Part shown: positions 1-6,773 of the stretch, piece after piece
How the letters are laid out: each line of letters opens with the position of its first letter
Position numbering within the stretch: the first letter of the stretch is position 1
Assembly (NCBI GenBank): GCA_938036845.1
Contig: CALHWA010000112.1
Coordinates: forward strand, 1-10,801
Reading direction: 5' to 3'
DNA length: 10,801 nucleotides
Source: an uncultured Candidatus Saccharibacteria bacterium
Lineage (GTDB): Bacteria > Patescibacteriota > Saccharimonadia > Saccharimonadales > Saccharimonadaceae
Made by a program: the position numbers and the translations under genes
The notes under the pieces: model-generated
What the model was told of the DNA's origin: nothing
Databases searched by the model: none
What the model saw: only the letters and a program-made list of their open reading frames with translations

Positions 1-282
1 TTTACTCTTCGCTGCTTCATCTATAGAGCGTGCGAGGTTCTATCAGTGGTCAGCCTACCTCATATAGCATCTATGACTTGGCTTTTTGTGCCATACTCAA
101 TGCCGCAATTGGGGAAGTTATGATACGTGTATATATAATTCTCCTAGAATCCATTGACAAATAGGGGTATTCGTGGCTACAATACATATTATCTATCGTT
201 CGAGCAATCTCTTGTCGATAGAGTGTTTGTACGATAAAGTTTCGTGTTAGAATAAGGATAACCATTAAATAAAGAGGAGTCT
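1..282. other. Non-coding left edge with promoter and leader of the following gene
   Basis: No convincing coding sequence is visible; short open frames on the minus strand here lack ribosome binding sites and have no recognisable protein character. The right half holds the promoter at 154-183 and a roughly 93-base leader for the gene at 283. The leader contains an inverted repeat, TCTATCG at 192-198 and CGATAGA at 216-222, which could form a 7-bp stem with a 17-base loop. The first 150 bases show nothing I can name. Confidence 0.5.
154..183 (+). promoter_or_regulatory. Sigma70-type promoter for the gene at 283
   Basis: A perfect -35 hexamer TTGACA (154-159) is followed after 18 bases by TACAAT (178-183). 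The same architecture, perfect -35, 18-base spacer and TACAAT, recurs at 8465-8494. The predicted start is near base 190, giving an approximately 93-base 5' leader. Confidence 0.7.
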
Positions 283-2040
283 ATGGCAATGGCTGGTTTT
301 ATACAGTATATGGAAGTAATCGACAGGTATCGTTGGTGGATTGGAGGGGTGATATTTCTCATGGTTGTCCTGAGTTGGTGGCTCCGCGTGGCGAGTGCTC
401 GCAAGAATAAAACCTACACTGCAACCCTCCGCAAAAAATACGCAGTCTTAGTCGTTGCCGAGGATGAAGACCCAGAAGTCTTCGAGAGCTGCCTGGCTAG
501 CATCAAAGAGCATAGCAAGCCAACGCAGCTACTCGTCTCGATTAACAACGCTTCGCACGCCCACCAATCTCTCCGAGCAATCGCCAAAGAATATGCAACA
601 ACGGTAGTCGAGCAGCCTGAGATGATGAGCTATGATGCGCAGCTTGCCTCGCTAATCGAAAAAGTGCGGCGTGTGAGCCTTGTGATTGTCACAACCCCGC
701 GTGCGCGCTGGACAACATCGACAATTAACCTCCTTTTACCCTTTGCCGAGTCAACTATTGGGCTCGTCAGTGGCCGTCAACAATACACTGGTGGGACGAC
801 GCTCTCTCAGCGAATCGGCAGTTGGCTCCTCGATATGCAGCAGCGTGTTATTTTACCCATGCAGAGCCACCACGGCCAGGCTTATGCTATAACGAGCGAC
901 ACCTTTGCCATTCGACTTGAGCTGCTCAAGCACGTTACCCAGAGCAGTGCAGAAGCGCAGCCATGTGCCGTGCATCATCCATCAAGTATCGCACTGTCTC
1001 TGCCTTCACAACACCATGCAGCCTACCAGCACAGTGCTCTCACGCAGATCAACCACCCAGCAGAGCTCTACCGGATTGCAAGCAGCTATACCCAGCTGAG
1101 TCGCGCCGCCTATTGGCAACTCTGGCATCAGCACGCACGTATCTGGCAAGCAGGGCTGCTTGTCTGGCTTACGCACATTGGCTTTTGCTTTGCGAGCTTG
1201 CTCTATCTTGGGGCGCTGATCGTGCTCAGTAGTACGCTCGTCAACAACGTATACAGTACTCTGACTGGAACAGCGACTACTGCAACGCTCTGGAGCAGTG
1301 TAACGATCCTTGGGCTCGTGCTTGGCTGGTTTATATGGCAGGCCGTGCGCAATATTCCACACCTTAAGCATCACCCGCGCGACCTATGGCTCCTGCCACT
1401 CTATCTTCCTATCGCTGGGAGCCTCGCGCTCACAAGCAAACTATGGGCACTCGTTACACTCACTCGCCATCACGCACCCGCTCCATCGAGCGCACTTCGT
1501 CAATATGCAACTGGTCTCGCGGCAATTGTCCTGCTGCTCATTACAGTGCCACTCGCATATGTCGTGGCAATGATCCCAGCTCAGCAACCAAAAGAAGCTC
1601 CACACCGCCCTGCACAAACTGCTCCACAGCCGCAGCGGCAACGTGATAATCGCGGCAATATAGACAAGAAGCAGGCTAATCGCCCAGCAACTACCTCTAG
1701 TCAATCGCAAGCGCAGCACACTCCAGCTCATTCTGAGAAGAAGAACCAAGCTACCGCATCAGAGCAAAAGCCAATTATGCTGACTGCCCAAGATGGCGAC
1801 TCACAGTCGCTTTTGGCGCGGCGCTTCATCAAGAGTCATCATCAAGCTCAGCAGCTTAATCCTGCGCAGGCTGCATATGCCGAGAATCGCTTGGTAGCCT
1901 TGATGGGACAGCGTGATGAAATCGACAGTGGCGAGACCTTCACAGTGAGTAGCTCGCAGCTTGCTACGGTTGTTGCCGAGGCCCAAGCCCTCAGTGCTGA
2001 CGAGCAGGCTAACTGGGCAGCCTATGCTGCTACTGAATAG
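283..2040 (+). CDS. Degenerate family-2 glycosyltransferase-like membrane protein with extracytoplasmic C-terminal domain
   Basis: 585 residues. A first membrane helix lies at about 20-36. A cytoplasmic segment (about 52-290) follows the order of a processive GT2 fold: a beta strand YAVLVVAEDED (53-63), a second strand LLVSINNAS (83-91), a region ending VSLVIVTTPRARW (131-143), and a QHARIW segment (283-288) reminiscent of the QxxRW motif just before helices at about 291-317, 336-353, 368-391 and 408-430. The acidic residues expected after the second strand and in the DxD position are replaced by N/A and T/P/R, so sugar transfer is doubtful. Residues 433-500 are a Pro/Gln/Ala/Lys-rich linker, and 501-580 form a small domain starting QDGDSQSLLARRF, faintly LysM-like, probably outside the cell. 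AGAGGAG (273-279) lies 3 bases before ATG 283 and 9 before ATG 289, so the second ATG may be the true start. The transcript appears monocistronic. Family assignment is inference from motif order. Confidence 0.6.
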   Translation: MAMAGFIQYMEVIDRYRWWIGGVIFLMVVLSWWLRVASARKNKTYTATLRKKYAVLVVAEDEDPEVFESCLASIKEHSKPTQLLVSINNASHAHQSLRAIAKEYATTVVEQPEMMSYDAQLASLIEKVRRVSLVIVTTPRARWTTSTINLLLPFAESTIGLVSGRQQYTGGTTLSQRIGSWLLDMQQRVILPMQSHHGQAYAITSDTFAIRLELLKHVTQSSAEAQPCAVHHPSSIALSLPSQHHAAYQHSALTQINHPAELYRIASSYTQLSRAAYWQLWHQHARIWQAGLLVWLTHIGFCFASLLYLGALIVLSSTLVNNVYSTLTGTATTATLWSSVTILGLVLGWFIWQAVRNIPHLKHHPRDLWLLPLYLPIAGSLALTSKLWALVTLTRHHAPAPSSALRQYATGLAAIVLLLITVPLAYVVAMIPAQQPKEAPHRPAQTAPQPQRQRDNRGNIDKKQANRPATTSSQSQAQHTPAHSEKKNQATASEQKPIMLTAQDGDSQSLLARRFIKSHHQAQQLNPAQAAYAENRLVALMGQRDEIDSGETFTVSSSQLATVVAEAQALSADEQANWAAYAATE

Positions 2041-2077
2041 CAAATCCTCATCGCCACTAGCATTACACCGTGGGCTA

Positions 2078-2086
2078 TGCTATAAT
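2078..2086 (+). promoter_or_regulatory. Extended -10 promoter for rpmG
   Basis: TG-C-TATAAT spans 2078-2086, a consensus extended -10. No good -35 is visible 16-18 bases upstream, as is usual for this promoter class. The start would be near 2093, leaving a leader of about 31 bases before the ATG at 2124. Confidence 0.6.
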
Positions 2087-2123
2087 CAACCAAGATGTTT
2101 TATAAAATCTAACGAGTAAAGAA

Positions 2124-2333
2124 ATGGCAAAGAAGAACAATACAAAGCGAAAGATTATTGCTCTTGTGAGCAATCTCACCAAACACCGTACCTACGTAAC
2201 ACGTAAGAACACGATGAACACTCCAGATAAGCTTGTTCTGCGTAAGTATGACCCAATTGCTCGCCGGCATGCTACTTACACAGAGACAAAGAAATCGCTC
2301 GGCCGTAACGAGGTCAAGCCGCGCAAAGGCTAG
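2124..2333 (+). CDS. rpmG: 50S ribosomal protein L33 (bL33), cysteine-free type
   Basis: 69 residues. Large-subunit protein near the E site. The family core is clear: [22 protein letters not shown] (residues 23-44) followed by [10 protein letters not shown]. The usual zinc-binding cysteines are absent; in particular the family KYCP is KYDP here (D43), so this is a C-minus L33 that needs no zinc. At 69 residues it is longer than typical L33 (about 50-55), with an unusual basic N-terminus and a 12-residue C-terminal tail ending in RKG. The ribosome binding site is weak and A-rich (GAGTAAAGAA). The gene has its own promoter and terminator, so it is a single-gene unit rather than part of a secE operon. 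Confidence 0.95.
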   Translation: MAKKNNTKRKIIALVSNLTKHRTYVTRKNTMNTPDKLVLRKYDPIARRHATYTETKKSLGRNEVKPRKG

Positions 2334-2352
2334 TCTTATCGCAATAATAATC

Positions 2353-2387
2353 AAAAAACAGCATTCACTCACGAATGCTGTTTTTTT
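2353..2387 (+). terminator. Rho-independent terminator after rpmG, probably bidirectional
   Basis: CAGCATTC (2359-2366) pairs with GAATGCTG (2373-2380) around a 6-base loop, followed by seven T (2381-2387). Six A residues precede the stem, so the mirror strand also ends in a U-run. It begins 20 bases after the rpmG stop. It could also stop transcripts coming leftward from the minus-strand gene ending at 2668. Confidence 0.9.
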
Positions 2388-2667
2388 GTGCCAGCAATCA
2401 ATTGCGAGAGTTAGTATAGCGACCGGTACGATTCCATGATCGATTGTTTACACGTTACTACCTGTAGTCTCTGTTTTTCTGCGTTAGTTTTTACTCACTA
2501 TTTTATTTGGGTGACATTCCTAAAGGACTATCCCTAGACCTAGCAAATTCTTAATCATTCGCGTAGACGGCCGCGTTTTGAGCAGCATTACTCTTACTGC
2601 GTTTTTAAGGAGAGCAGAAGAGAGAAGGGGGCATGAAAAACTATCGCTCAGGTTTCAGTGCTCAAGA
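2388..2667. other. Non-coding gap between convergent genes
   Basis: About 280 bases between the rpmG terminator and the stop of the minus-strand gene. I see no coding frame with a plausible start signal, no strong hairpin and no tRNA. A plus-strand frame from 2578 runs antisense into the minus gene and looks spurious. T-rich stretches at about 2470-2510 suggest loss of constraint. Confidence 0.5.
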
Positions 2668-3414
2668 CTATCTATGGCGATACCCCTGATGAATGGTGGC
2701 ATGGCGCTCAGCCTGTGCAGTGGCAAGCTGCTCGGCAAACACGTCGAATGTCGCTGCTAGCCATAGACCGTCAGAAACCATCCGGTCAAGCAGCTCCATT
2801 GTCGGTGTTGCCATAGCAGCATAGACATAGAGGACACCGCTTGAGATCTCGATGCTCAAGTCATCAAAATGCGATGCTATCACTGTTGCTACGTCTGGCG
2901 TGAGGTAACGCTCTATCTCGACTGCTCGCCCAAGCTCACCATACACCGTATATTTCTGCATAAATTCTTCTGGTTGCGGCCCAAACATCCCGAGCCGGAG
3001 TGGTTGCAATTTGTAACTCGGGTAGCTGGCAATCTTGCCTTGTCGGCCAATAAACATATACGGTACATCACGGCGCGTGTACATATCTACCGCGACTATC
3101 AGCCACTGTTGAGGCGAAGGCTTGGGACTATTGGCAATGCGCACCATATCTCGCCGCGACACAAGTGTGATATTATAACCGCGAATATTACCCACGCTAT
3201 AGTGCCGGTCGCGATGAGTCGTCGACATAGTGTAGCCGCGGATTGGGTGGTAGTCATCGTCCCGCGGGTTGATTGTTCCGAAATAAATCAAGCCAGCTTG
3301 CTCGGCAAACTGCTGCACTATCTTGCGCGCTGCCGAACGCTCTGCAAAAGCCGCTGGCGAAACCTGCCGCACGACACGCTTGACGCGGTGGGTAATGGCA
3401 TCATGGGCTGACAT
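2668..3414 (-). CDS. Unrecognised conserved-looking soluble protein
   Basis: 248 residues, no signal peptide and no membrane helix. I do not recognise the family. Visible features: a basic N-terminal helix region (1-40); a mixed beta section with GLIYFGTINPRDDDYHP (41-57) and HYSVGNIRGYNITLVSRR (71-88), probably alternating strands; a strand WLIVAVDMYTRRDVPYMFIG (104-123); a central YGELGRAVEIERYLTPDVATVI (158-179); and DLSIEISSGVLYVYAA (185-200) followed by a terminal amphipathic helix pair. The alternating pattern and the stretch from an ERYLTP-like segment to a strand-forming LYVYA resemble the general plan of DUF3137-type proteins, but this is only an impression. Transcription is from an extended -10 whose last base is six bases before ATG, so the message is probably leaderless. 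Codon use matches the neighbours. Confidence 0.75.
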   Translation of the reverse strand: MSAHDAITHRVKRVVRQVSPAAFAERSAARKIVQQFAEQAGLIYFGTINPRDDDYHPIRGYTMSTTHRDRHYSVGNIRGYNITLVSRRDMVRIANSPKPSPQQWLIVAVDMYTRRDVPYMFIGRQGKIASYPSYKLQPLRLGMFGPQPEEFMQKYTVYGELGRAVEIERYLTPDVATVIASHFDDLSIEISSGVLYVYAAMATPTMELLDRMVSDGLWLAATFDVFAEQLATAQAERHATIHQGYRHR

Positions 3415-3420
3415 AACTCC

Positions 3421-3429
3421 AGTATATCA
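3421..3429 (-). promoter_or_regulatory. Extended -10 promoter placed for leaderless transcription of the minus-strand gene
   Basis: Reading the minus strand, TG-A-TATACT occupies 3429 down to 3421. Six bases (GGAGTT) separate the hexamer from the ATG at 3414-3412, so initiation would fall at the start codon. A GGAG lies only two bases from ATG, too close to act as a Shine-Dalgarno. No -35 match is visible at 16-18 bases. The 13 bases TGATATACTGGAG are identical to those in the tRNA-Trp promoter. Confidence 0.55.
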
Positions 3430-3440
3430 CTCCTTTAGGC

Positions 3441-3464
3441 AAAAAATACCTCCGTCAGGGAGGT
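3441..3464 (-). terminator. Terminator downstream of tRNA-Trp
   Basis: On the minus strand, ACCTCC (3464-3459) pairs with GGAGGT (3453-3448) around CTGAC, then A and six T (3446-3441). It sits about 13 bases past the encoded CCA end of the tRNA and separates it from the next minus-strand promoter at 3421-3429. Confidence 0.85.
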
Positions 3465-3476
3465 TGGATACTATTG

Positions 3477-3551
3477 TGGCAGGGGCATGAGGAATCGAAC
3501 CTCAATCTACGGTTTTGGAGACCGTTATACTAGCCGTTGTACTATGCCCCT
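3477..3551 (-). tRNA. trnW: tRNA-Trp (anticodon CCA), CCA end encoded
   Basis: Full cloverleaf on the minus strand. Acceptor AGGGGCA pairs with TGCCCCT; D stem GTAC/GTAT (one G-U pair) encloses AACGGCTA; anticodon stem ACGGT/ACCGT encloses CTCCAAA with anticodon CCA; variable loop AGAT; T stem TGAGG/CCTCA encloses TTCGATT. Discriminator is G73 and the first pair is A1-U72, both bacterial tRNA-Trp identity elements. CCA is encoded in the genome (3477-3479). The CCA anticodon reads only UGG, so UGA is not decoded as Trp by this tRNA. An extended -10 promoter lies 13 bases upstream and a terminator downstream, so it is transcribed alone. Confidence 0.97.
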
Positions 3552-3564
3552 CTGTACTGTCTCC

Positions 3565-3573
3565 AGTATATCA
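3565..3573 (-). promoter_or_regulatory. Extended -10 promoter of tRNA-Trp
   Basis: On the minus strand, TG-A-TATACT (3573-3565) precedes GGAG; the mature tRNA 5' end at 3551 is 13 bases after the hexamer. No convincing -35 is seen. Its core is a 13-base copy of the promoter at 3421-3429. Confidence 0.6.
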
Positions 3574-3660
3574 AATCTATAGCCAAACCGGAAGAACTTT
3601 ATATGGTAAAGCGAATATTGATTCGTTTATGCTAAAAATTCCTCGCACCACGCGGAGTCT

Positions 3661-3668
3661 GCTATAAT
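3661..3668 (+). promoter_or_regulatory. Extended -10 promoter for the P-loop kinase gene
   Basis: TG-C-TATAAT (3660-3668) is consensus. Seven bases (AAATTAC) separate it from ATG 3676, so the transcript should start at or beside the start codon. No Shine-Dalgarno precedes the ATG. Confidence 0.65.
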
Positions 3669-3675
3669 AAATTAC

Positions 3676-4338
3676 ATGCAACCAACGCCTCCAGTTCGGC
3701 CCTTTGCAATACTCATGGTTGGCTTGCCCGGTAGCGGCAAGACATTTTTTGCCGCTCAGTTTGCCAAGGCCTTTGGCTCACCCTTTATTGATATCAACGA
3801 GCTCTCGGGCTACTGCCAAGACGATGCAGCCGCGGCAGTAGTAGGGAAGACATTTTTGCAAGAGATTGCTAAAACCAAGCAACCCTTTTTATACGAAGGC
3901 GATAGCAACACCCGGGCTCGCCGAAGTGAATTTGTCCGCTGGGCACGGAGTGAAGGGTATCGACCAGTGATTATTTGGGTTCAAACGGACGTAACAACAG
4001 CCCGAAGCCGAAGTGTCAAGAACCAGCGACTCTCACGCGAGGCGTTTGATTACTATGTGCGGCGCTTTAGCGAGCCAAACGCGGGCGAACTCTATTTTGT
4101 CATCAGTGGCAAGCACCCGTATTCATCACAGTCCCGGGCTGCCCTGACCTTCTTAAAGCAAATCGGTCAACAGACTGAAGACGAAGCTCTGCTGAGCAAA
4201 GCATCAGCCACAACTCCACCAGTAGCAAAGCAGCGCACTCAAGTGCCACCACCAACACCAGCCAGCCACCCAGTGCGTGCTATGTCGAGCGCCCCACGGC
4301 GAGGACAAATTCGCTCGACACGCTACATTGTACAATAA
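3676..4338 (+). CDS. P-loop ATPase/kinase of the AAA_33 / polynucleotide-kinase-like type
   Basis: 220 residues, cytoplasmic. Walker A is GLPGSGKT (16-23) at the end of a first strand AILMV, the usual layout of small P-loop kinases. A second strand with acidic residue, PFLYEGDSNTRARRSEFVRWA (70-90), matches the pattern of the AAA_33 family in which an acidic or Asn residue after a strand is followed by an Arg-containing helix that handles a phosphate acceptor. VIIWVQTDVTTARSRSVKNQR (98-118) supplies a third strand and a lid-like Arg-rich helix. Residues 165-220 are a Pro/Ala/Thr/Ser-rich, basic, probably disordered tail. The substrate cannot be told; nucleotide, sugar or RNA end are all possible. 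It is expressed from a leaderless promoter and ends 37 bases before the metallopeptidase gene, so the two may share a transcript. Confidence 0.8.
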   Translation: MQPTPPVRPFAILMVGLPGSGKTFFAAQFAKAFGSPFIDINELSGYCQDDAAAAVVGKTFLQEIAKTKQPFLYEGDSNTRARRSEFVRWARSEGYRPVIIWVQTDVTTARSRSVKNQRLSREAFDYYVRRFSEPNAGELYFVISGKHPYSSQSRAALTFLKQIGQQTEDEALLSKASATTPPVAKQRTQVPPPTPASHPVRAMSSAPRRGQIRSTRYIVQ

Positions 4339-4375
4339 AATAACATCTTGGTTAAAAGGAGGAAGGCTTTTATCT

Positions 4376-5074
4376 ATGTCTTCTACGCTCCACGACGATG
4401 AATTTGGTGATATCACCATCAAGCGCAGCGCCAAGGTGCGTTCCATCACAATACGTCTCTCACCAAATGGCCAGCTCTATGCCAATGCCCCGCGGCACGC
4501 ACCACTCTTTCTCATCCGCCATAGCATTGCAACCCATCGTCAAGCACTCCGCCAGCTCCTGCACCAGCACGCGGTGCATGGTTATCAAGACGGAGAGACA
4601 ATAGGTAAGCACCACTCGATCGCTGTCATCCCCACACAGATGGTCAATCGGCCCACTGTGCGCACCGCAAGGCAAAAGCTGCTCGTCTCTCTCCCACCAG
4701 AACATACTATAGACGAGCCAGCCGTTCAGTGCGCTATCCGGCAAGAAGTTGCAACCATCTTGCGCCGCGAAGCCAAAGCCTACTTGCCACAGCGCCTCCA
4801 TGAGCTTGCTGCACGCACTAACTCAACCTACCAGCGTATTCGCTTCAGCCATGCGAGCACTCGATGGGGGAGCTGCAGCAGCACAGGTACAATTAGCCTT
4901 AATATTGCGCTCATGAAACTCCCCGATGAGCTGATTGATTATGTCTTGATTCACGAGCTTTGCCACACTCACCACATGAATCACTCGTCAGCCTTTTGGG
5001 GGCTAGTAGAGCAGTACGATCCTCACTACCAATCACACCGGCAGCGGCTTAAGCGCGAAACACCAATGATATAG
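4376..5074 (+). CDS. YgjP-like (DUF45/SprT-like) zinc metallopeptidase
   Basis: 232 residues, cytoplasmic. The C-terminal half carries the whole family signature: FSHASTRWGSCSSTGTISLN (157-176), then DYVLIHELCHTHHMNHSSAFW (188-208). HELCH (193-197) provides two zinc-ligand histidines and the catalytic glutamate, and H203 in NHSSAFW the third ligand. The N-terminal half is a beta-rich domain typical of YgjP proteins (ITIRLSPNGQLYANAP). The family is linked to metal-dependent proteolysis, but substrates are little known. An open frame extends upstream to 4277, overlapping the kinase gene, but ATG 4376 is preceded by AAGGAGG (4356-4362) with a rather long 13-base gap, and the protein signature needs nothing upstream; I take 4376. 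No terminator follows before the histidine kinase promoter. Confidence 0.9.
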   Translation: MSSTLHDDEFGDITIKRSAKVRSITIRLSPNGQLYANAPRHAPLFLIRHSIATHRQALRQLLHQHAVHGYQDGETIGKHHSIAVIPTQMVNRPTVRTARQKLLVSLPPEHTIDEPAVQCAIRQEVATILRREAKAYLPQRLHELAARTNSTYQRIRFSHASTRWGSCSSTGTISLNIALMKLPDELIDYVLIHELCHTHHMNHSSAFWGLVEQYDPHYQSHRQRLKRETPMI

Positions 5075-5099
5075 GATCAGCAAATATTACACAAAACGC

Positions 5100-5129
5100 T
5101 TGTGCCTACCGTCATACTCCAGGTATACT
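5100..5129 (+). promoter_or_regulatory. Promoter of the sensor kinase, placed for leaderless transcription
   Basis: TTGTGC (5100-5105), 18 bases, TATACT (5124-5129), then AGAAGC and GTG at 5136. The -10 hexamer lies inside the frame that would be translated from the upstream TTG at 5100, which argues for GTG 5136 as the real start. Confidence 0.55.
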
Positions 5130-5135
5130 AGAAGC

Positions 5136-6773
5136 GTGTCGCCATACGCTACCAATAGCCAAACCAGTACTGTTGTGCGAGTCAGCAGTGTTGTCTTTCC
5201 GCTCTTGCTTTTTGCGTACAGCAAACTCCTCGGTCTTGATGCAATGCAGCGCATTCCTGGGGCAGGCGAATGGTCTTTCTATGCAGCGGCCAGCGCTTGG
5301 CTTGCTCTTGGTCTCTACACCTGTTTCCGCTCATCGCAGACGAATAAGCAGCGAGCGTGGCAGCTTGTCTTGTATCATGGTCTCGCTGCGAGCTATCTGC
5401 TCAGTATCTCTGGCGTAGCAGTGCCGTTTACCTGTGCGTGGTCGTTGTTTATGCTGGCGGCTTTTGCCTATGCTGGCTTCTCTGGGTGGCTGCTCAGTGC
5501 ACTTGTGCTTTTTATTACAGCAGCGCTTGATGCGTTTTGGCTGACACCACAAAGTATCGTTGATATTACTACAACAACATTGGTGGCCTTTATGCTTGGT
5601 GTGGTCATTGTTGCCCTCGCATATCGCCACAATCTCTACCGCTCGGCATTGCATACTAGCCGCGAGGCAATGACCCTGCAGCACGATCGGCTTCTAACGA
5701 TTATCAACAATCTCGCGACCGCTATTATCGCAACCGACCAGCAGGGTATTATCCAACTCTACAATGCTGCAACGCTCGATTTGCTTGATACCAACACAAG
5801 CCCACATAGCAAGCTAATCGATACCATCCTTCCGCTGCGCGATAGTGCCAAGCAGCCAGTCTATCTCACTCAGCTGCTTCACGCTGCAACCGTTACGCAA
5901 ACACGCGATGATGTGTGGATGGAAGTATCGGGCGAGATGCTCCGTCTTAGTATCATATTTTCTCCAATACGTGCGCTCAATACAATGGGCGATTCAAGCG
6001 ATGGCTACGTCCTCATCCTACGCGACATTACGAAAGAAAAGTCGCTTGAAGAAGAGCGCGATGAGTTTATTAGTGTGGTAAGCCATGAGCTTCGCACTCC
6101 CTTGACGGCAGCCGAGGGAGCACTGAGCAATATTCAGCTCATGCTCCACCGGCGCGATATGCCACAGCGCACGCTCAAAGATCATCTTGATGCAGCTCAC
6201 GAGCAAATCGTCTTCTTAGCAAAGATGGTTAATGACCTCAGTACTCTTGCACAAGCCGAGCGTGGCGCTGCCGACATACCAGAGCTACTTAATGTCCGTG
6301 CGCTCATGGATGACCTCTACCATCAGTATCGTTCCCAGGCTGCCAAGAAGCAGCTCACTCTCACGCTCGAGACATCGCCGCGGCTGGGCCATGTCGTCGC
6401 AAGCTCATTATATGTACGCGAGCTTATCCAAAATCTCCTCTCTAATGCCCTCAAATACACCAAAGAAGGAGAGGTCCACCTCAGTGCGCGCAAGAAGGGT
6501 AATCGCATTATCATCGCTGTGCGCGATACTGGTATTGGTATTAGCAAAAGCGACCAAGCACACATCCTCGAACGCTTCTGGCGCAGCGAAGACTACCGCA
6601 CTCGCGAAACTGGCGGCACTGGCCTTGGTCTCTACATTGCTACCAAGCTGGCTCGCAAGCTCGGCACGCGCATCGAGTTTACCAGTCAGCTTAATCATGG
6701 CTCGACCTTCTTCTTTGCACTGCCAGCTGCAGCCCAGCAAGCAGCACTGCGTGAGAAGCATAAGAAATCTTAG
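5136..6773 (+). CDS. Membrane sensor histidine kinase (6-TM, PAS, HisKA, HATPase_c)
   Basis: 545 residues from GTG 5136. Six probable membrane helices occupy about 14-34, 46-64, 75-93, 95-116, 117-135 and 145-164, with almost no extracellular loop, so sensing is likely within the membrane or cytoplasm. A PAS-like domain covers about 181-300 (IINNLATAIIATDQQGIIQLYN). HisKA contains SHELRTPL with the phospho-acceptor H317. HATPase_c has N-box NLLSNALKYT (433-442), G1 DTGIGI (464-469), F-box ERFWR and G2 GGTGLGL (493-499). All catalytic boxes are intact, so it should autophosphorylate. No response regulator lies in the window, so it is an orphan here. The longer start (TTG 5100) would add 12 residues, but it would place the promoter inside the coding region. 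The gene has its own promoter and an intact, full-length domain set. Confidence 0.93.
   Translation: MSPYATNSQTSTVVRVSSVVFPLLLFAYSKLLGLDAMQRIPGAGEWSFYAAASAWLALGLYTCFRSSQTNKQRAWQLVLYHGLAASYLLSISGVAVPFTCAWSLFMLAAFAYAGFSGWLLSALVLFITAALDAFWLTPQSIVDITTTTLVAFMLGVVIVALAYRHNLYRSALHTSREAMTLQHDRLLTIINNLATAIIATDQQGIIQLYNAATLDLLDTNTSPHSKLIDTILPLRDSAKQPVYLTQLLHAATVTQTRDDVWMEVSGEMLRLSIIFSPIRALNTMGDSSDGYVLILRDITKEKSLEEERDEFISVVSHELRTPLTAAEGALSNIQLMLHRRDMPQRTLKDHLDAAHEQIVFLAKMVNDLSTLAQAERGAADIPELLNVRALMDDLYHQYRSQAAKKQLTLTLETSPRLGHVVASSLYVRELIQNLLSNALKYTKEGEVHLSARKKGNRIIIAVRDTGIGISKSDQAHILERFWRSEDYRTRETGGTGLGLYIATKLARKLGTRIEFTSQLNHGSTFFFALPAAAQQAALREKHKKS

Noticed and set aside
71..404. Minus-strand short frames over the left edge
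   Set aside because: No ribosome binding site or plausible protein pattern, and they run across the plus-strand promoter and coding start.
2869..3411. Plus-strand frame of 180 codons opposite the minus-strand protein
   Set aside because: Composition is Arg/His/Ile-rich without domain pattern, there is no ribosome binding site, and the minus frame has a promoter and a more natural protein sequence.
3477..3551. UGA read as tryptophan or glycine
   Set aside because: The only Trp tRNA here has anticodon CCA, and TGA closes sensible frames (for example at 9660-9662).
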